In this document: piece after piece, positions 34,712 through 42,798 of the stretch
How positions within the stretch are numbered: position 1 is the first letter of the stretch
Layout: every line of letters begins with the position of its first letter
NCBI GenBank assembly: GCA_023249095.1
Contig: JAHFDK010000019.1
Location: forward strand, 1 to 45,579
Source: Candidatus Rokuibacteriota bacterium
GTDB lineage: Bacteria > Methylomirabilota > Methylomirabilia > Rokubacteriales > CSP1-6
Length of the DNA: 45,579 nucleotides
Direction: 5' to 3'
Program-made: the position numbers and the translations under genes
The notes under the pieces: model-generated
Database searches by the model: none
The model's input: the letters and a program-made list of their open reading frames with translations, nothing else
Told to the model about the DNA's origin: nothing

Positions 34712-35460
34712 TCGTCATTCCGGCGATCGATCTCCGCGACGGGCGGTGCGTTCGCCTGCACCAGGGCCGGAGCGACCGGGAGACCGTGTTCTCCGACGAT
34801 CCCGTCGCGGTCGCGCTCCAGTGGAAGAAGCTCGGCGCCGAGCGCCTTCACGTCGTGGACCTCGACGGCGCGTTCGCCGGCGAGCCGCGGCAGAGCGCGC
34901 TCGTCACGAAGATCGTCGCCGCTTTGGTGCCGGTGCCGGTCGAGGTCGGGGGCGGGCTGCGCGACCTGCGGGCCGTCGACTCGGCTCTCGAGGCCGGCGC
35001 CCGGTGGGTGGTGGTGGGGACGCGCGTGGCGCTCGACCGCGCGTTCTTGAGCGACGTCTGCCGACGACACGCCGGACGGATCATCGTCGCCGTGGACGCC
35101 CGCGGCCCGCGCGTGGCCGTGAAGGGCTGGACCGAGGTGGTGGACGACACGGTGGCGGAGGTCGGCGCGCGGGCGCGGGACGCGGGCGCGGCGGCGCTGC
35201 TCTACACTGACGTGAGCCGTGACGGCACCGAGACGGGGCCCAACGTCGCCGGCACGGCGGCGCTCGCGCGCCAGGTCGAGATGCCGATCCTCGCCTCGGG
35301 AGGCGTCGGGCGGGTCGAGGACCTCAGACGGCTGGCCGCGATCCCCGGCGTCGTCGGCGCGGTCGTCGGCCGCGCCCTCTACACGGGCGCCATCGACTTG
35401 CGCCGCGCAAAGGAAGCGAGCGCTTCGAGCGCCGGCTCAGCCGGCCCTCGCCGAGCCTGA
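34708..35460 (+). CDS. hisA: HisA isomerase
   Basis: Phosphoribosylformimino-5-aminoimidazole carboxamide ribotide isomerase, an Amadori-type sugar rearrangement, 250 residues, TIM barrel. The first catalytic aspartate is D8 in [15 protein letters not shown], and the second is in [15 protein letters not shown]. Phosphate-binding parts are VEVGGGLRD and [17 protein letters not shown] 34708 overlaps the hisH stop by four bases. The C-terminal tail after residue 235 (Ala/Ser/Glu-rich, ending GPRRA) is slightly extended. hisF follows after three bases. Confidence 0.96.
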   Translation: MIVIPAIDLRDGRCVRLHQGRSDRETVFSDDPVAVALQWKKLGAERLHVVDLDGAFAGEPRQSALVTKIVAALVPVPVEVGGGLRDLRAVDSALEAGARWVVVGTRVALDRAFLSDVCRRHAGRIIVAVDARGPRVAVKGWTEVVDDTVAEVGARARDAGAAALLYTDVSRDGTETGPNVAGTAALARQVEMPILASGGVGRVEDLRRLAAIPGVVGAVVGRALYTGAIDLRRAKEASASSAGSAGPRRA

Positions 35461-35463
35461 GCC

Positions 35464-36243
35464 GTGCTGGCCAAACGCATCATCCCCTGCCTCGACGTGA
35501 AGGACGGCCGCGTCGTCAAGGGCGTGCGGTTCGTCGACCTGCGCGATGCCGGCGATCCCGTCGAGGCCGCGCTCGCGTACGACGTCCAGGGGGCCGACGA
35601 GCTCGTGTTCCTGGACATCACCGCCTCGCACGAGGCGCGCGACACCATGCTCGACGTGGTCCGCCGCACGGCGGAAGGCATCTACATGCCGCTGACGGTC
35701 GGCGGTGGGATCCGCTCCGTCGACGACGTGCGCCGGCTGCTCCGGGCGGGAGCCGACAAGGTCTCGTTGAACACGGCCGCCCTCGAGCGCCCCACGGTGA
35801 TCCGTGAGGCGGTGGAGCGGTTCGGGAGCCAGTGCATTGTCGTCGCGATCGACGCCCGACGTGAGCCGAGCCGGCCGGGCGCACCGGATCGATGGGGCGT
35901 CTACACTCACGGCGGCCGGCGCCCGACTGGTCGCGACGCGGTCGCGTGGGCGCGTGAGGCCGTCGAGCTCGGCGCGGGCGAAATCCTCCTGACGAGCATG
36001 GATCGTGACGGGACCAAGGACGGCTACGACCTCGAGCTCACGCGCGCGGTCTCGCAGACCGTGTCCGTGCCCGTCATCGCCTCGGGCGGCGCCGGCTCGC
36101 TCGAGCATCTCTACGAGGGCCTCGTCGAGGGCTGCGCCGACGCGGCGCTCGCCGCCTCGATCTTTCACTTCGGGACTCACACCATCGCCGAAGCGAAGGC
36201 CTATCTGCACGGGCGGGGTGTCGAGGTGCGGGGCGAACCGTGA
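35464..36243 (+). CDS. hisF: Imidazole glycerol phosphate synthase cyclase subunit
   Basis: Uses ammonia from HisH to form imidazole glycerol phosphate and AICAR. It has 259 residues. Catalytic aspartates lie in [16 protein letters not shown] (D11) and [15 protein letters not shown]. Phosphate loops are [10 protein letters not shown] and [12 protein letters not shown] few extra residues occur in the loop after AIDARREP, compared with the usual VYTHGGRR context. GTG 35464. Its partner HisH carries the repeat insertion, so the HisF-HisH contact is worth modelling. The stop overlaps hisI by four bases. Confidence 0.97.
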   Translation: MLAKRIIPCLDVKDGRVVKGVRFVDLRDAGDPVEAALAYDVQGADELVFLDITASHEARDTMLDVVRRTAEGIYMPLTVGGGIRSVDDVRRLLRAGADKVSLNTAALERPTVIREAVERFGSQCIVVAIDARREPSRPGAPDRWGVYTHGGRRPTGRDAVAWAREAVELGAGEILLTSMDRDGTKDGYDLELTRAVSQTVSVPVIASGGAGSLEHLYEGLVEGCADAALAASIFHFGTHTIAEAKAYLHGRGVEVRGEP

Positions 36244-36887
36244 CGCTCGACGAGCTCCGCTTCGACGGCGAGGGCTTGATTCCGGCAGTCGTCCAGGAGG
36301 CCGACACCGGCGAGCTGCTCATGGTCGCCTGGATGGACCGCGCTGCTGTCGAGAAGACGCTGTCGAGCGGCGTCACCCATTTCTGGTCGCGCTCGCGCGG
36401 CAAGCCCTGGCGCAAGGGGGAGACGTCCGGGCACGTCCAGCACGTCCAGTCGGTCTTCGCCGACTGCGACACTGACACGCTGCTCGTCCAGGTCCACCAG
36501 GAGGGCGTCGCCTGCCACACCGGGCAGCGGACGTGCTTCTTCACGGCGCTCGAGGGAAGCTCGGCCGATCCTCGTCCCGCGCCGTCGGGCATGCTCGAGC
36601 GGCTCGAGCGCACCATCGAGGAGAGAAAGGTGAGCCGTCCGGCGGGATCGTACGTCGCCGGCCTGCTGGCGTCCGGCGAGCCGGAAGTGTGCCGGAAGAT
36701 CGGCGAAGAGGCGACCGAGGTGATCACGGCGGCCCTCGGCGGTCAGGGAGACCGGCGCGTCACGGAAGAGGTGGCCGACCTGTGGTTCCACACCCTCGTG
36801 CTCCTCGGCGCGCGTGGGATTCCGCTCCGCGAGGTCCTGAAAGAGCTGGCGCGACGCCACGCGGGCCGACCCACGCCGGATCGGTAG
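36240..36887 (+). CDS. hisIE: Bifunctional phosphoribosyl-AMP cyclohydrolase / -ATP pyrophosphatase
   Basis: Carries out the second and third steps of histidine synthesis. The 215-residue fusion has the HisI cyclohydrolase domain first ([28 protein letters not shown], metal site FADCDTDT, cysteines in [11 protein letters not shown], residues 1-105). The helical HisE domain follows ([40 protein letters not shown], residues 115-210). GTG 36240 overlaps hisF by four bases. It closes the his run; hisC (aminotransferase), hisZ and a histidinol-phosphatase are not in the window. Confidence 0.96.
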   Translation: MTLDELRFDGEGLIPAVVQEADTGELLMVAWMDRAAVEKTLSSGVTHFWSRSRGKPWRKGETSGHVQHVQSVFADCDTDTLLVQVHQEGVACHTGQRTCFFTALEGSSADPRPAPSGMLERLERTIEERKVSRPAGSYVAGLLASGEPEVCRKIGEEATEVITAALGGQGDRRVTEEVADLWFHTLVLLGARGIPLREVLKELARRHAGRPTPDR

Positions 36888-36894
36888 CGGCCGC

Positions 36895-37407
36895 GTGCGC
36901 CGAGCGCCAGTGGCGCTCGTACTCGGAGCCTTCGTGGTGCTCACCGGGTGCGCGGGCCAGCGGATCGAGAACGGCGTGTATCACTCGACCAATGGCTACC
37001 GCGTCACGCTCCCGGGGGCCGACTGGTCCGTGGCCGCGGAGAGCAAGGCCGACCTCGAGTTGCGGCACCACGACGGGACGGCGGCGATGCTGGCGAACGC
37101 GCAGTGTGACGATCACACGCGGTCCCGAAGCGCCGACCTGCTGTTGGGGCACCTGTTGATCGGGCTGCGTGACCGCGCGACCATCGAACAGGAGGAGACC
37201 TCGCTGAACGGGCGACGGGCGGTGCGTCGGGTGCTGGACGGCCGGCTGAACGCCGCTGACGCGCCGACCCGGATCGAGGCATACGTGATGAAGGACGAGC
37301 GCTGCGTCTACGATTTCGTCTACGCCGCGCCACCGCCGTCGTTCGACGAGTGGCGCGCCGAGTTTCGCAGGTTCGTCGAGAGCTTCGCGCTGGAGCATGG
37401 GGACTGA
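36895..37407 (+). CDS. Uncharacterised lipoprotein upstream of mlaE
   Basis: I do not recognise the family. The 170-residue product begins with a lipoprotein signal (ALVLGAFVVLTGCAGQ; lipobox LTGC), so it is probably anchored to a membrane on the periplasmic side. The mature part starts YHSTNGYRVTLPGADWSVA, reminiscent of small PsbP/MlaC-unrelated domains where a short beta-strand motif precedes an amphipathic fold. It contains two cysteines outside the lipobox (QCDD and ERCVYDF) and ends with DEWRAEFRRFVESFAL. Start GTG 36895 lies seven bases after hisIE, and the stop shares a base with the mlaE start. The tight link suggests a role in the lipid-transport system, but it could just be a neighbour. 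Confidence 0.75.
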   Translation: MRRAPVALVLGAFVVLTGCAGQRIENGVYHSTNGYRVTLPGADWSVAAESKADLELRHHDGTAAMLANAQCDDHTRSRSADLLLGHLLIGLRDRATIEQEETSLNGRRAVRRVLDGRLNAADAPTRIEAYVMKDERCVYDFVYAAPPPSFDEWRAEFRRFVESFALEHGD

Positions 37408-38168
37408 TGGAGGCCTACCTGAGACGAACCGCGGTGTGGTACGGCGGGGTCGGCCTGCTGACCGGCCAGGTCTTCCGCAGCCTGGCGCTGCCGCCGAAGT
37501 ACTTCCGCCTCGTGGTCCAGGAGATCGAGGTGATGGGCGTGCAGTCGCTCGGCGTGGCGCTCACGGCCGCGATCTTCACCGGCATGGTGTTCACGATCCA
37601 GAGCGCGGTCAACATGGCCCGCTTCGGCGCGGAGGGCTACGTTGGGCCCCTCGCCGCCCTGGCGATCCTGCGCGAGCTCGGGCCCGTCCTGACCGCGATC
37701 CTCGTCGGTGGGAAGGTGGCGTCGGGCATCACGGCCGAGCTCGGCTCGATGAAGGTGACCGAGCAAATCGACGCGCTCCGGACGCTCGGCGTGAACTACA
37801 TCAAGCGGCTGGTGGTGCCGCGGGTCCTGGCCGCCCTTGTGGTGTTCCCGCTGCTGACAGTGCTAGCGGACGCGGTCGGCGTCCTCGGGGGCATGGCGAT
37901 CATGTTCCTCGAGCGCGGCGCGGACATGTATGCCTACTGGAACGTCACCACGTACTGGGTCGTGCCGAAGGACTTCCTGACGGGCATCGGCAAGTCCGTG
38001 TTCTTCGGCGTCATCGTGACGCTCATCGGCTGCTACAACGGCCTCAGCACTCAGGGCGGGACCGAGGGGCTCGGTCGGGCGACGACGGCCACGGTCGTTC
38101 ACGTGACCATGGGGGTCATCGTGTCCGACTTCTTTCTCACCAAGCTGTTCCTGACGCTCTTCTATTGA
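37407..38168 (+). CDS. mlaE: MlaE-type lipid ABC transporter permease
   Basis: Inner-membrane permease of the Mla/Mce lipid-transport system, 253 residues and about five helices. It has family hallmarks: FTGMVFTIQSAVNMARFGAE, ALAILRELGPVLTAILVGGK, the coupling segment ITAELGSMKVTEQIDALRTL, and PRVLAALVVFPLLTVLADAVG. ATG 37407 overlaps the lipoprotein stop by one base. It forms a complex with MlaF (next) and MlaD. MlaC and MlaB, part of the E. coli mla operon, are missing here, as in many non-proteobacterial or deltaproteobacterial clusters. Confidence 0.95.
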   Translation: MEAYLRRTAVWYGGVGLLTGQVFRSLALPPKYFRLVVQEIEVMGVQSLGVALTAAIFTGMVFTIQSAVNMARFGAEGYVGPLAALAILRELGPVLTAILVGGKVASGITAELGSMKVTEQIDALRTLGVNYIKRLVVPRVLAALVVFPLLTVLADAVGVLGGMAIMFLERGADMYAYWNVTTYWVVPKDFLTGIGKSVFFGVIVTLIGCYNGLSTQGGTEGLGRATTATVVHVTMGVIVSDFFLTKLFLTLFY

Positions 38169-38176
38169 AGCGGGCC

Positions 38177-38920
38177 ATGCCGGAGCCCGTCGTCGAGGCC
38201 GTCGACCTGAGGAAGCGCTTCGATTCGACCGAGGTTCTACGCGGCGTGTCGTTCACCGTCTCCAAGGGCGAGACGCTGGTCGTCATGGGCGGCAGCGGCG
38301 CCGGGAAAACGGTGCTCCTCCGGCTCGTGGCGGGCCTGATCCGCCCCGACGGCGGCCAGCTTCGGGTCTTCGGACGCAACATCGAGCATCTCTCTGAAGA
38401 GGAGCTGCTCCCGCTCCGGCGCCGGATGGGATACGTGTTCCAGGGCGCGGCGCTGTTCGATTCACTGTCCGTTCGCGAGAACGTCGCGTATCCTCTCCGC
38501 GAACACACGAGTCTCGGAGAGGCGGAGATTGCCGAGCGCGTCGTCCGGAACCTGTCGCTCGTCGGCCTCTCGAGCGAAGTGTTGCCACTCCTGCCGTCCG
38601 AGCTGTCGGGCGGTATGCGGAAACGCGTGGGGATTGCGCGGGCGCTCTCGGTCGAGCCGGAAATGCTGCTCTTCGACGAGCCCACGGGCGGGCTCGATCC
38701 GACGAACTCCAAGCTCGTCGCCGAGCTGATTCTGCAGCTTCGCGGCGGGGTGTGCGACACGGCCATCGTCGTCACCCACGACGTCGAGCTGGCGAAGACG
38801 GTGGCCGACCGCGTGGCCGTGCTCATCGACGGCCGGTTCGGCGCCCTCGGACCTGTCGACGCCGTTCTCGGGGGCAACGACCCCGCGGTCCAGGCGTTTC
38901 TAGCCGGGGCGGCACGGTAG
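38177..38920 (+). CDS. mlaF: MlaF-type lipid ABC transporter ATPase
   Basis: ATPase driving lipid transport between inner and outer membranes, 247 residues. Walker A is GGSGAGKT (about 39-46), signature LSGGMRKRVGIARAL (about 145), Walker B MLLFDEPTGGLDP and switch VVTHDVELAK. GMRKR in the signature is typical of the MlaF group. The start was placed at ATG 38177; TTG 38165, overlapping the mlaE stop, would add four residues. The last codon and stop are included in the first copy of a 65 bp duplication that separates this gene from mlaD. Confidence 0.94.
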   Translation: MPEPVVEAVDLRKRFDSTEVLRGVSFTVSKGETLVVMGGSGAGKTVLLRLVAGLIRPDGGQLRVFGRNIEHLSEEELLPLRRRMGYVFQGAALFDSLSVRENVAYPLREHTSLGEAEIAERVVRNLSLVGLSSEVLPLLPSELSGGMRKRVGIARALSVEPEMLLFDEPTGGLDPTNSKLVAELILQLRGGVCDTAIVVTHDVELAKTVADRVAVLIDGRFGALGPVDAVLGGNDPAVQAFLAGAAR

Positions 38921-39042
38921 TGCGAGCCGCAGGCCGTCGCGGGGCTGGGGCCCCGCCGGCCGAGGCGAGCGAAAGATGACGGTAGTGCGAGCCGCAGGCC
39001 GTCGCGGGGCTGGGGCCCCACGGCGCGGTGAGCGAAGGATGA
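38915..39042. repeat. 65 bp direct duplication between mlaF and mlaD
   Basis: Copy 1 (38915-38979) starts in the last mlaF codon, and copy 2 (38980-39042) follows at once. The first 40 bases (CGGTAGTGCGAGCCGCAGGC through GGGGCTGGGGCCCC) are identical; the ends, GAGCGAA-R-GATGA, match around a diverged middle. The repeated GGGGC-TG-GGCCCC can form a short hairpin in each copy. The family core of the other repeat is absent, so it is a separate element. mlaD begins 22 bases later after GGGAGG. Confidence 0.92.
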
Positions 39043-39063
39043 AGATCTGGGAGGCGCAGGCTG

Positions 39064-40257
39064 GTGAACAACGAACGACGTGAGATCGCCTTGAAGTTCC
39101 GCGTCGGCGTCTTCGTCCTGGTGGCGCTTGCGGTGTTCCTCGGCCTGGTGTACGCGCTCGGGGCCCGGGCGCGATTGTTCGAGGCGCGCTACACGATCCA
39201 CGCCGACTTCACCGAGGTGGGTGGCCTGATCGAGGGCGCGACCGTCCGGCTGGCCGGCGTGCAGATCGGGCGCGTGACGGGCGTGCACCTCCCCGGCGAG
39301 CCGGGCGGCAAGGTGCGGGTCGATCTCACCATCGCCAGGCGCTACTCCGACCGGATCCGCAAGAATTCGATCGCCCGCATCGAGACCCAGGGGTTGCTCG
39401 GCGACAAGATCGTGGAGATCACCGTCGGGAATGCCACCGCTCTGCCGGTGGCCCCCGGCGAGGTGCTGGCCGCGCGCGATCCGGCCGACTTCGGGCGGGT
39501 GATCGCCGCGGGCGCCGAGACGGCGAAGGATGTGGGGGCGCTCGCCGCCGCGCTGCGCGAGACGGCGGAGAAGGTGAACCAGTCGAAGCTCATCGAGGAT
39601 ACCGCGACGACGGTCAACAAGCTCGGACGCGTGGTCGATCAAGTGGAACACGGCCGCGGGTGGGCGCACGCGCTCGTGTACGAAGAGCCCCTGGCGTTGC
39701 GCCGCCTCAACGAGCTGATCGCGACGACGCAGGCGTTGGTCGAGCGCGTCGAGAAGGGGCAGGGCGCCGCCGGGGTCCTCGTCTCGCCCGAGAGCACCGC
39801 CTCCGCGAAGCGCTTCGTGGCCGCGATGGATCGGATCAGCGGAATGGTCGAGCAGCCGGAGCGGGAGCCGGGACTGCTGCCCGGGCTCCTCTTCGATCCG
39901 AAGTACAGGCCGGTCCTCGAGGACCTGCGCACGGTCGCTCACAACCTCCGCGAGGTCTCCGATCGCCTGGCCGGCGGCCGCGGCACGCTCGGCAGCCTGG
40001 TGGCCGACTCGGGCGACGAGGGCGAGCTCACGCTCACCCTGCAGGACCTCAGAGCCGCCGTCGCCAATCTCAAGGCGATCAGCCAGAAGATCAACGAGGG
40101 TGAGGGGACCGTGGGCGCGCTGATCGCCGATCCGGCGATCTACGAGCGTCTCGTCACGATCCTCGACGGCGCCCAGCGGAGCTTCCTGTTGAGATCGATG
40201 ATCCGCGGCCTCGGCGACAAGGGGGCGAAGTCGAAAGATGGCGACGCGCGACGCTAG
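39064..40257 (+). CDS. mlaD: MlaD/MCE-domain lipid transport protein
   Basis: Membrane-anchored periplasmic lipid-carrier of the MCE family, 397 residues. One helix near residues 12-34 (VGVFVLVALAVFLGLVYALG) anchors it. A single MCE domain follows (TIHADFTEVGGLIEGATVRL, AGVQIGRVTGVHL, IARIETQGLLGDKIVEI; about residues 40-125). The long C-terminal part (about 150-390) is helical and rich in Ala, Glu and Leu, probably coiled. It forms a tunnel or needle in related proteins. GTG 39064 after GGGAGG; it overlaps radA by 20 bases. E. coli MlaD is only 183 residues, so this is the longer YrbD/Mce type. Confidence 0.9.
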   Translation: MNNERREIALKFRVGVFVLVALAVFLGLVYALGARARLFEARYTIHADFTEVGGLIEGATVRLAGVQIGRVTGVHLPGEPGGKVRVDLTIARRYSDRIRKNSIARIETQGLLGDKIVEITVGNATALPVAPGEVLAARDPADFGRVIAAGAETAKDVGALAAALRETAEKVNQSKLIEDTATTVNKLGRVVDQVEHGRGWAHALVYEEPLALRRLNELIATTQALVERVEKGQGAAGVLVSPESTASAKRFVAAMDRISGMVEQPEREPGLLPGLLFDPKYRPVLEDLRTVAHNLREVSDRLAGGRGTLGSLVADSGDEGELTLTLQDLRAAVANLKAISQKINEGEGTVGALIADPAIYERLVTILDGAQRSFLLRSMIRGLGDKGAKSKDGDARR

Positions 40258-41605
40258 CGTCTACCGGTGCCAGGAGTGCGGGTTCACGAGCCCCAAGCCG
40301 GGCACGTGTCCCGACTGCCGGCGGGCCGGCGACAGCTGGGTCCAGCTCGTCGAGGAACGGTCGAGCCCGTCGCGCTCGACGCGGCGGGTCGCCGTGGCAT
40401 CCGCACGCCCCCGCGCGCTGAAGGACATCTCGATGGAGCGCGACGACCGCGTGCGCACCGAGATCGGCGAGCTGGACCGCGTGCTCGGCGGTGGCGTGGT
40501 GCGTGGCTCGCTGGTGCTGATCGGCGGTGATCCGGGCGTGGGTAAGTCGACGCTGCTGCTGCAGGCGGCGCAGGCACTCGCGCGGGTGACCCCGCCGGTG
40601 CTCTACGTCACCGCCGAGGAGTCGGCGGCCCAGGTGAAGATGCGCGCCGACCGGCTCGGCATCACGACCGACGGGCTGCTCCTGTGGCCCGAGACCGATC
40701 TGTCGGTCGTCCAGGCTCAGCTCGACGACGTGAAGCCTCGGGGGCTCGTCATCGACTCCATCCAGACCGTGTTCCTGCCGGAGCTGGAGTCGGCGCCTGG
40801 CAGTGTCACGCAGGTGCGCGAATGCGGGGCCCGCCTCATGACGCTGGCCAAGGGCCTCGGCATCGCCACGTTCCTGGTCGGCCACGTCACGAAGGAAGGG
40901 GCGCTCGCGGGGCCCCGTGTCCTCGAGCACCTCGTCGACACCGTGCTCTACTTCGAAGGGGAGCGCCACCACGCGTACCGCGTCCTCCGCGCGGTGAAGA
41001 ATCGGTTCGGCTCGACGAACGAGATCGGCGTCTTCGAGATGGCGGAGGGGGGGCTGGTCGAGGTGAAGAACCCCTCCGGCTTCTTCCTCGCCGAGCGTCC
41101 CGTCGAGGCGCCTGGCTCGGTCGTCGTTTCGAGTCTCGAGGGCACGCGGCCGGTGCTGCTGGAGCTGCAAGCCCTCGTCGCGCATGCCGCCATCGGGACC
41201 CCGCGCCGGACGGTGCTCGGCGCCGACTACAACCGCGTGTGCCTGTTGCTGGCGGTTCTCGAGAAGCGCGCGGGCGTTCCGCTCGGGAGCCAGGACGTGT
41301 TCGTCAATGTCGCGGGCGGCGGCCGAGTGACGGAGCCCGCCGTGGATCTGGGAATCGTCGTCGCCGCGGCGTCGAGCTATATGGATCGAGCGGTGCCCGG
41401 CGACGTGCTCGTGGTCGGCGAGGTGGGGCTCACCGGAGAAGTCCGTGCCGTCGCGGGGCTTGAGCTGCGTTTGCGCGAGGCGGCCGCCCTGGGCTTCCGC
41501 CGGGCGATCGTGCCTCGGAGCAATGTCCTCGAGCCGACGAAGGTGTCGCTCGACGTCCACGGCGTGGCCACGGTCGGCGACGCCCTGGCGGCGCTGCTCG
41601 GCTGA
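40238..41605 (+). CDS. radA: DNA repair protein RadA
   Basis: ATPase that helps branch migration in recombination, 455 residues (E. coli 460). The N-terminal zinc finger has C11, C14, C24 and C27 (YRCQECGFTSPKPGTCPDC). The RecA-like core has Walker A GGDPGVGKST near 96-105 and the RadA signature KNRFGSTNEIG. The C-terminal Lon-protease-like domain includes VGEVGLTGEVRAVAGLELRL. ATG 40238 lies 20 bases inside mlaD; the N-terminus before the zinc finger is short, as expected. It leads into the isoprenoid genes ispD and ispF. Confidence 0.97.
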   Translation: MATRDASVYRCQECGFTSPKPGTCPDCRRAGDSWVQLVEERSSPSRSTRRVAVASARPRALKDISMERDDRVRTEIGELDRVLGGGVVRGSLVLIGGDPGVGKSTLLLQAAQALARVTPPVLYVTAEESAAQVKMRADRLGITTDGLLLWPETDLSVVQAQLDDVKPRGLVIDSIQTVFLPELESAPGSVTQVRECGARLMTLAKGLGIATFLVGHVTKEGALAGPRVLEHLVDTVLYFEGERHHAYRVLRAVKNRFGSTNEIGVFEMAEGGLVEVKNPSGFFLAERPVEAPGSVVVSSLEGTRPVLLELQALVAHAAIGTPRRTVLGADYNRVCLLLAVLEKRAGVPLGSQDVFVNVAGGGRVTEPAVDLGIVVAAASSYMDRAVPGDVLVVGEVGLTGEVRAVAGLELRLREAAALGFRRAIVPRSNVLEPTKVSLDVHGVATVGDALAALLG

Positions 41606-41623
41606 CGGCACGAGCGTGAGCCC

Positions 41624-42322
41624 ATGCCAGGCAGACCCATGATCGGGCGGGTGGCGGTGATCATCCCTGCGGGCGGCGTGGGGGCGCGCTTCGGACGTCG
41701 CATCCCGAAGCAATTCATCAAGATCCAGCGCGTCCCCATCGTGACGATGACGGTCAGCCACTTCACGCGCCATCCGGCCGTGACCGCGATCGTCGTCGCC
41801 GCGCCGGAGTCTCACATCGAACGGACCCGACGCGCGCTGTCCCCGATTGCCCGCCGCGCGCCGCTCGCCGTCGTGCCCGGCGGCCGGACGCGCCAGGACT
41901 CGGTGTGGCGCGCGATGCAGGCCCTGCCGGACGACGCCGAGGTCATCGTCGTCCACGACGCCGTCCGGCCGTTGATCACGAGGCGACTGATCGACGCCGT
42001 CGTGCGCGCCGCCGCGGAGTCCGGCGCCGCGATCTGCGCCCTGCCGATCGCCGAGACCGTCAAGCGCGTGCGGGACGACGTCGTGGAAGCGACCCTCGAC
42101 CGCTCGGAGCTCTGGGCGGTTCAGACACCGCAGGCGTTCCGTGCCGACCTCCTCCGTGAGGCGCACGAGAAGGCGCGCCGGGACAGCGTCGTCGGGACTG
42201 ACGACGCCATGCTGGTCGAGCGGCTCGGCCATCCCGTCCGCGTCGTGCGCGGGCTCGCCGAGAACGTGAAGATCACCACGCCAGAAGACCTGCGCCGAGC
42301 GCGCCGAGCGTGGGCGCGGTAA
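41624..42322 (+). CDS. ispD: 2-C-methyl-D-erythritol 4-phosphate cytidylyltransferase
   Basis: Third step of the MEP isoprenoid pathway: couples methylerythritol phosphate to CTP. It has 232 residues. The nucleotide-binding start VAVIIPAGGVGARFGRRIPK, the VVPGGRTRQDSVWRAM segment, VHDAVRPLITRRLID and WAVQTPQAFRADLLR are diagnostic. ATG 41624 gives five extra residues over ATG 41639; neither has a strong ribosome site. The C-terminus (ENVKITTPEDLRRARRAW) overlaps the ispF start by 13 bases. ispDF adjacency is common. Confidence 0.96.
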   Translation: MPGRPMIGRVAVIIPAGGVGARFGRRIPKQFIKIQRVPIVTMTVSHFTRHPAVTAIVVAAPESHIERTRRALSPIARRAPLAVVPGGRTRQDSVWRAMQALPDDAEVIVVHDAVRPLITRRLIDAVVRAAAESGAAICALPIAETVKRVRDDVVEATLDRSELWAVQTPQAFRADLLREAHEKARRDSVVGTDDAMLVERLGHPVRVVRGLAENVKITTPEDLRRARRAWAR

Positions 42323-42798
42323 CGCGAGTCGGCTTCGGGTTCGACCTCCACCCGCTCGCCGCGGGCCGGCGGCTCGTGCTCGGCGGTGTCACCGTCGAAT
42401 CCGATCGCGGGCTCGTCGGCCACTCCGACGCCGACGTGCTGTCGCACGCGGTGGGTGAGGCGCTGCTCGGGGCGCTGGCGCTGGGCGACCTGGGCCGGCA
42501 TTTCCCCGACACCGACGCGCGCTACCGCGGCATCTCGAGCCTCACGCTGCTCCGGAACGTCGTCGACCTGGTGACCGCGCGCGGGGGCCGCCTCGTCAAC
42601 GTGGACGCGACCGTGCTTGCCCAGGCCCCTCGGCTCGCGCCGTTGCTGCCGGAGATGGCCAAGCGGCTGGCTGACGTGCTGGGACTCGACGTCGACCGGG
42701 TGAGCGTCAAGGCGAAGAACCCCGAGGGACTCGGCCTGGTCGGCCGGCAGGAAGGGATGGCGGCGATGGCGGTGGTGAGCGTCGAGGTGACGGGATGA
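42310..42798 (+). CDS. ispF: 2-C-methyl-D-erythritol 2,4-cyclodiphosphate synthase
   Basis: Fifth step of the MEP pathway: closes the cyclic diphosphate. It has 162 residues. Metal ligands are in GFGFDLHPL (D and H) and the following HSDADVLSHAVGEALLGAL; FPDTDARYRGISSL and KAKNPEGLGLVGRQEGMAAM complete the pattern. The start is GTG 42310, overlapping ispD by 13 bases, giving MGAVTRVGFGFDLHP. The stop overlaps cysS by four bases. Confidence 0.97.
   Translation: MGAVTRVGFGFDLHPLAAGRRLVLGGVTVESDRGLVGHSDADVLSHAVGEALLGALALGDLGRHFPDTDARYRGISSLTLLRNVVDLVTARGGRLVNVDATVLAQAPRLAPLLPEMAKRLADVLGLDVDRVSVKAKNPEGLGLVGRQEGMAAMAVVSVEVTG

Noticed and set aside
38137..39942. Coding potential of the 65 bp mlaF-mlaD repeats on the minus strand
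   Set aside because: Open only through composition; no start signal, and it lies opposite mlaF and mlaD.
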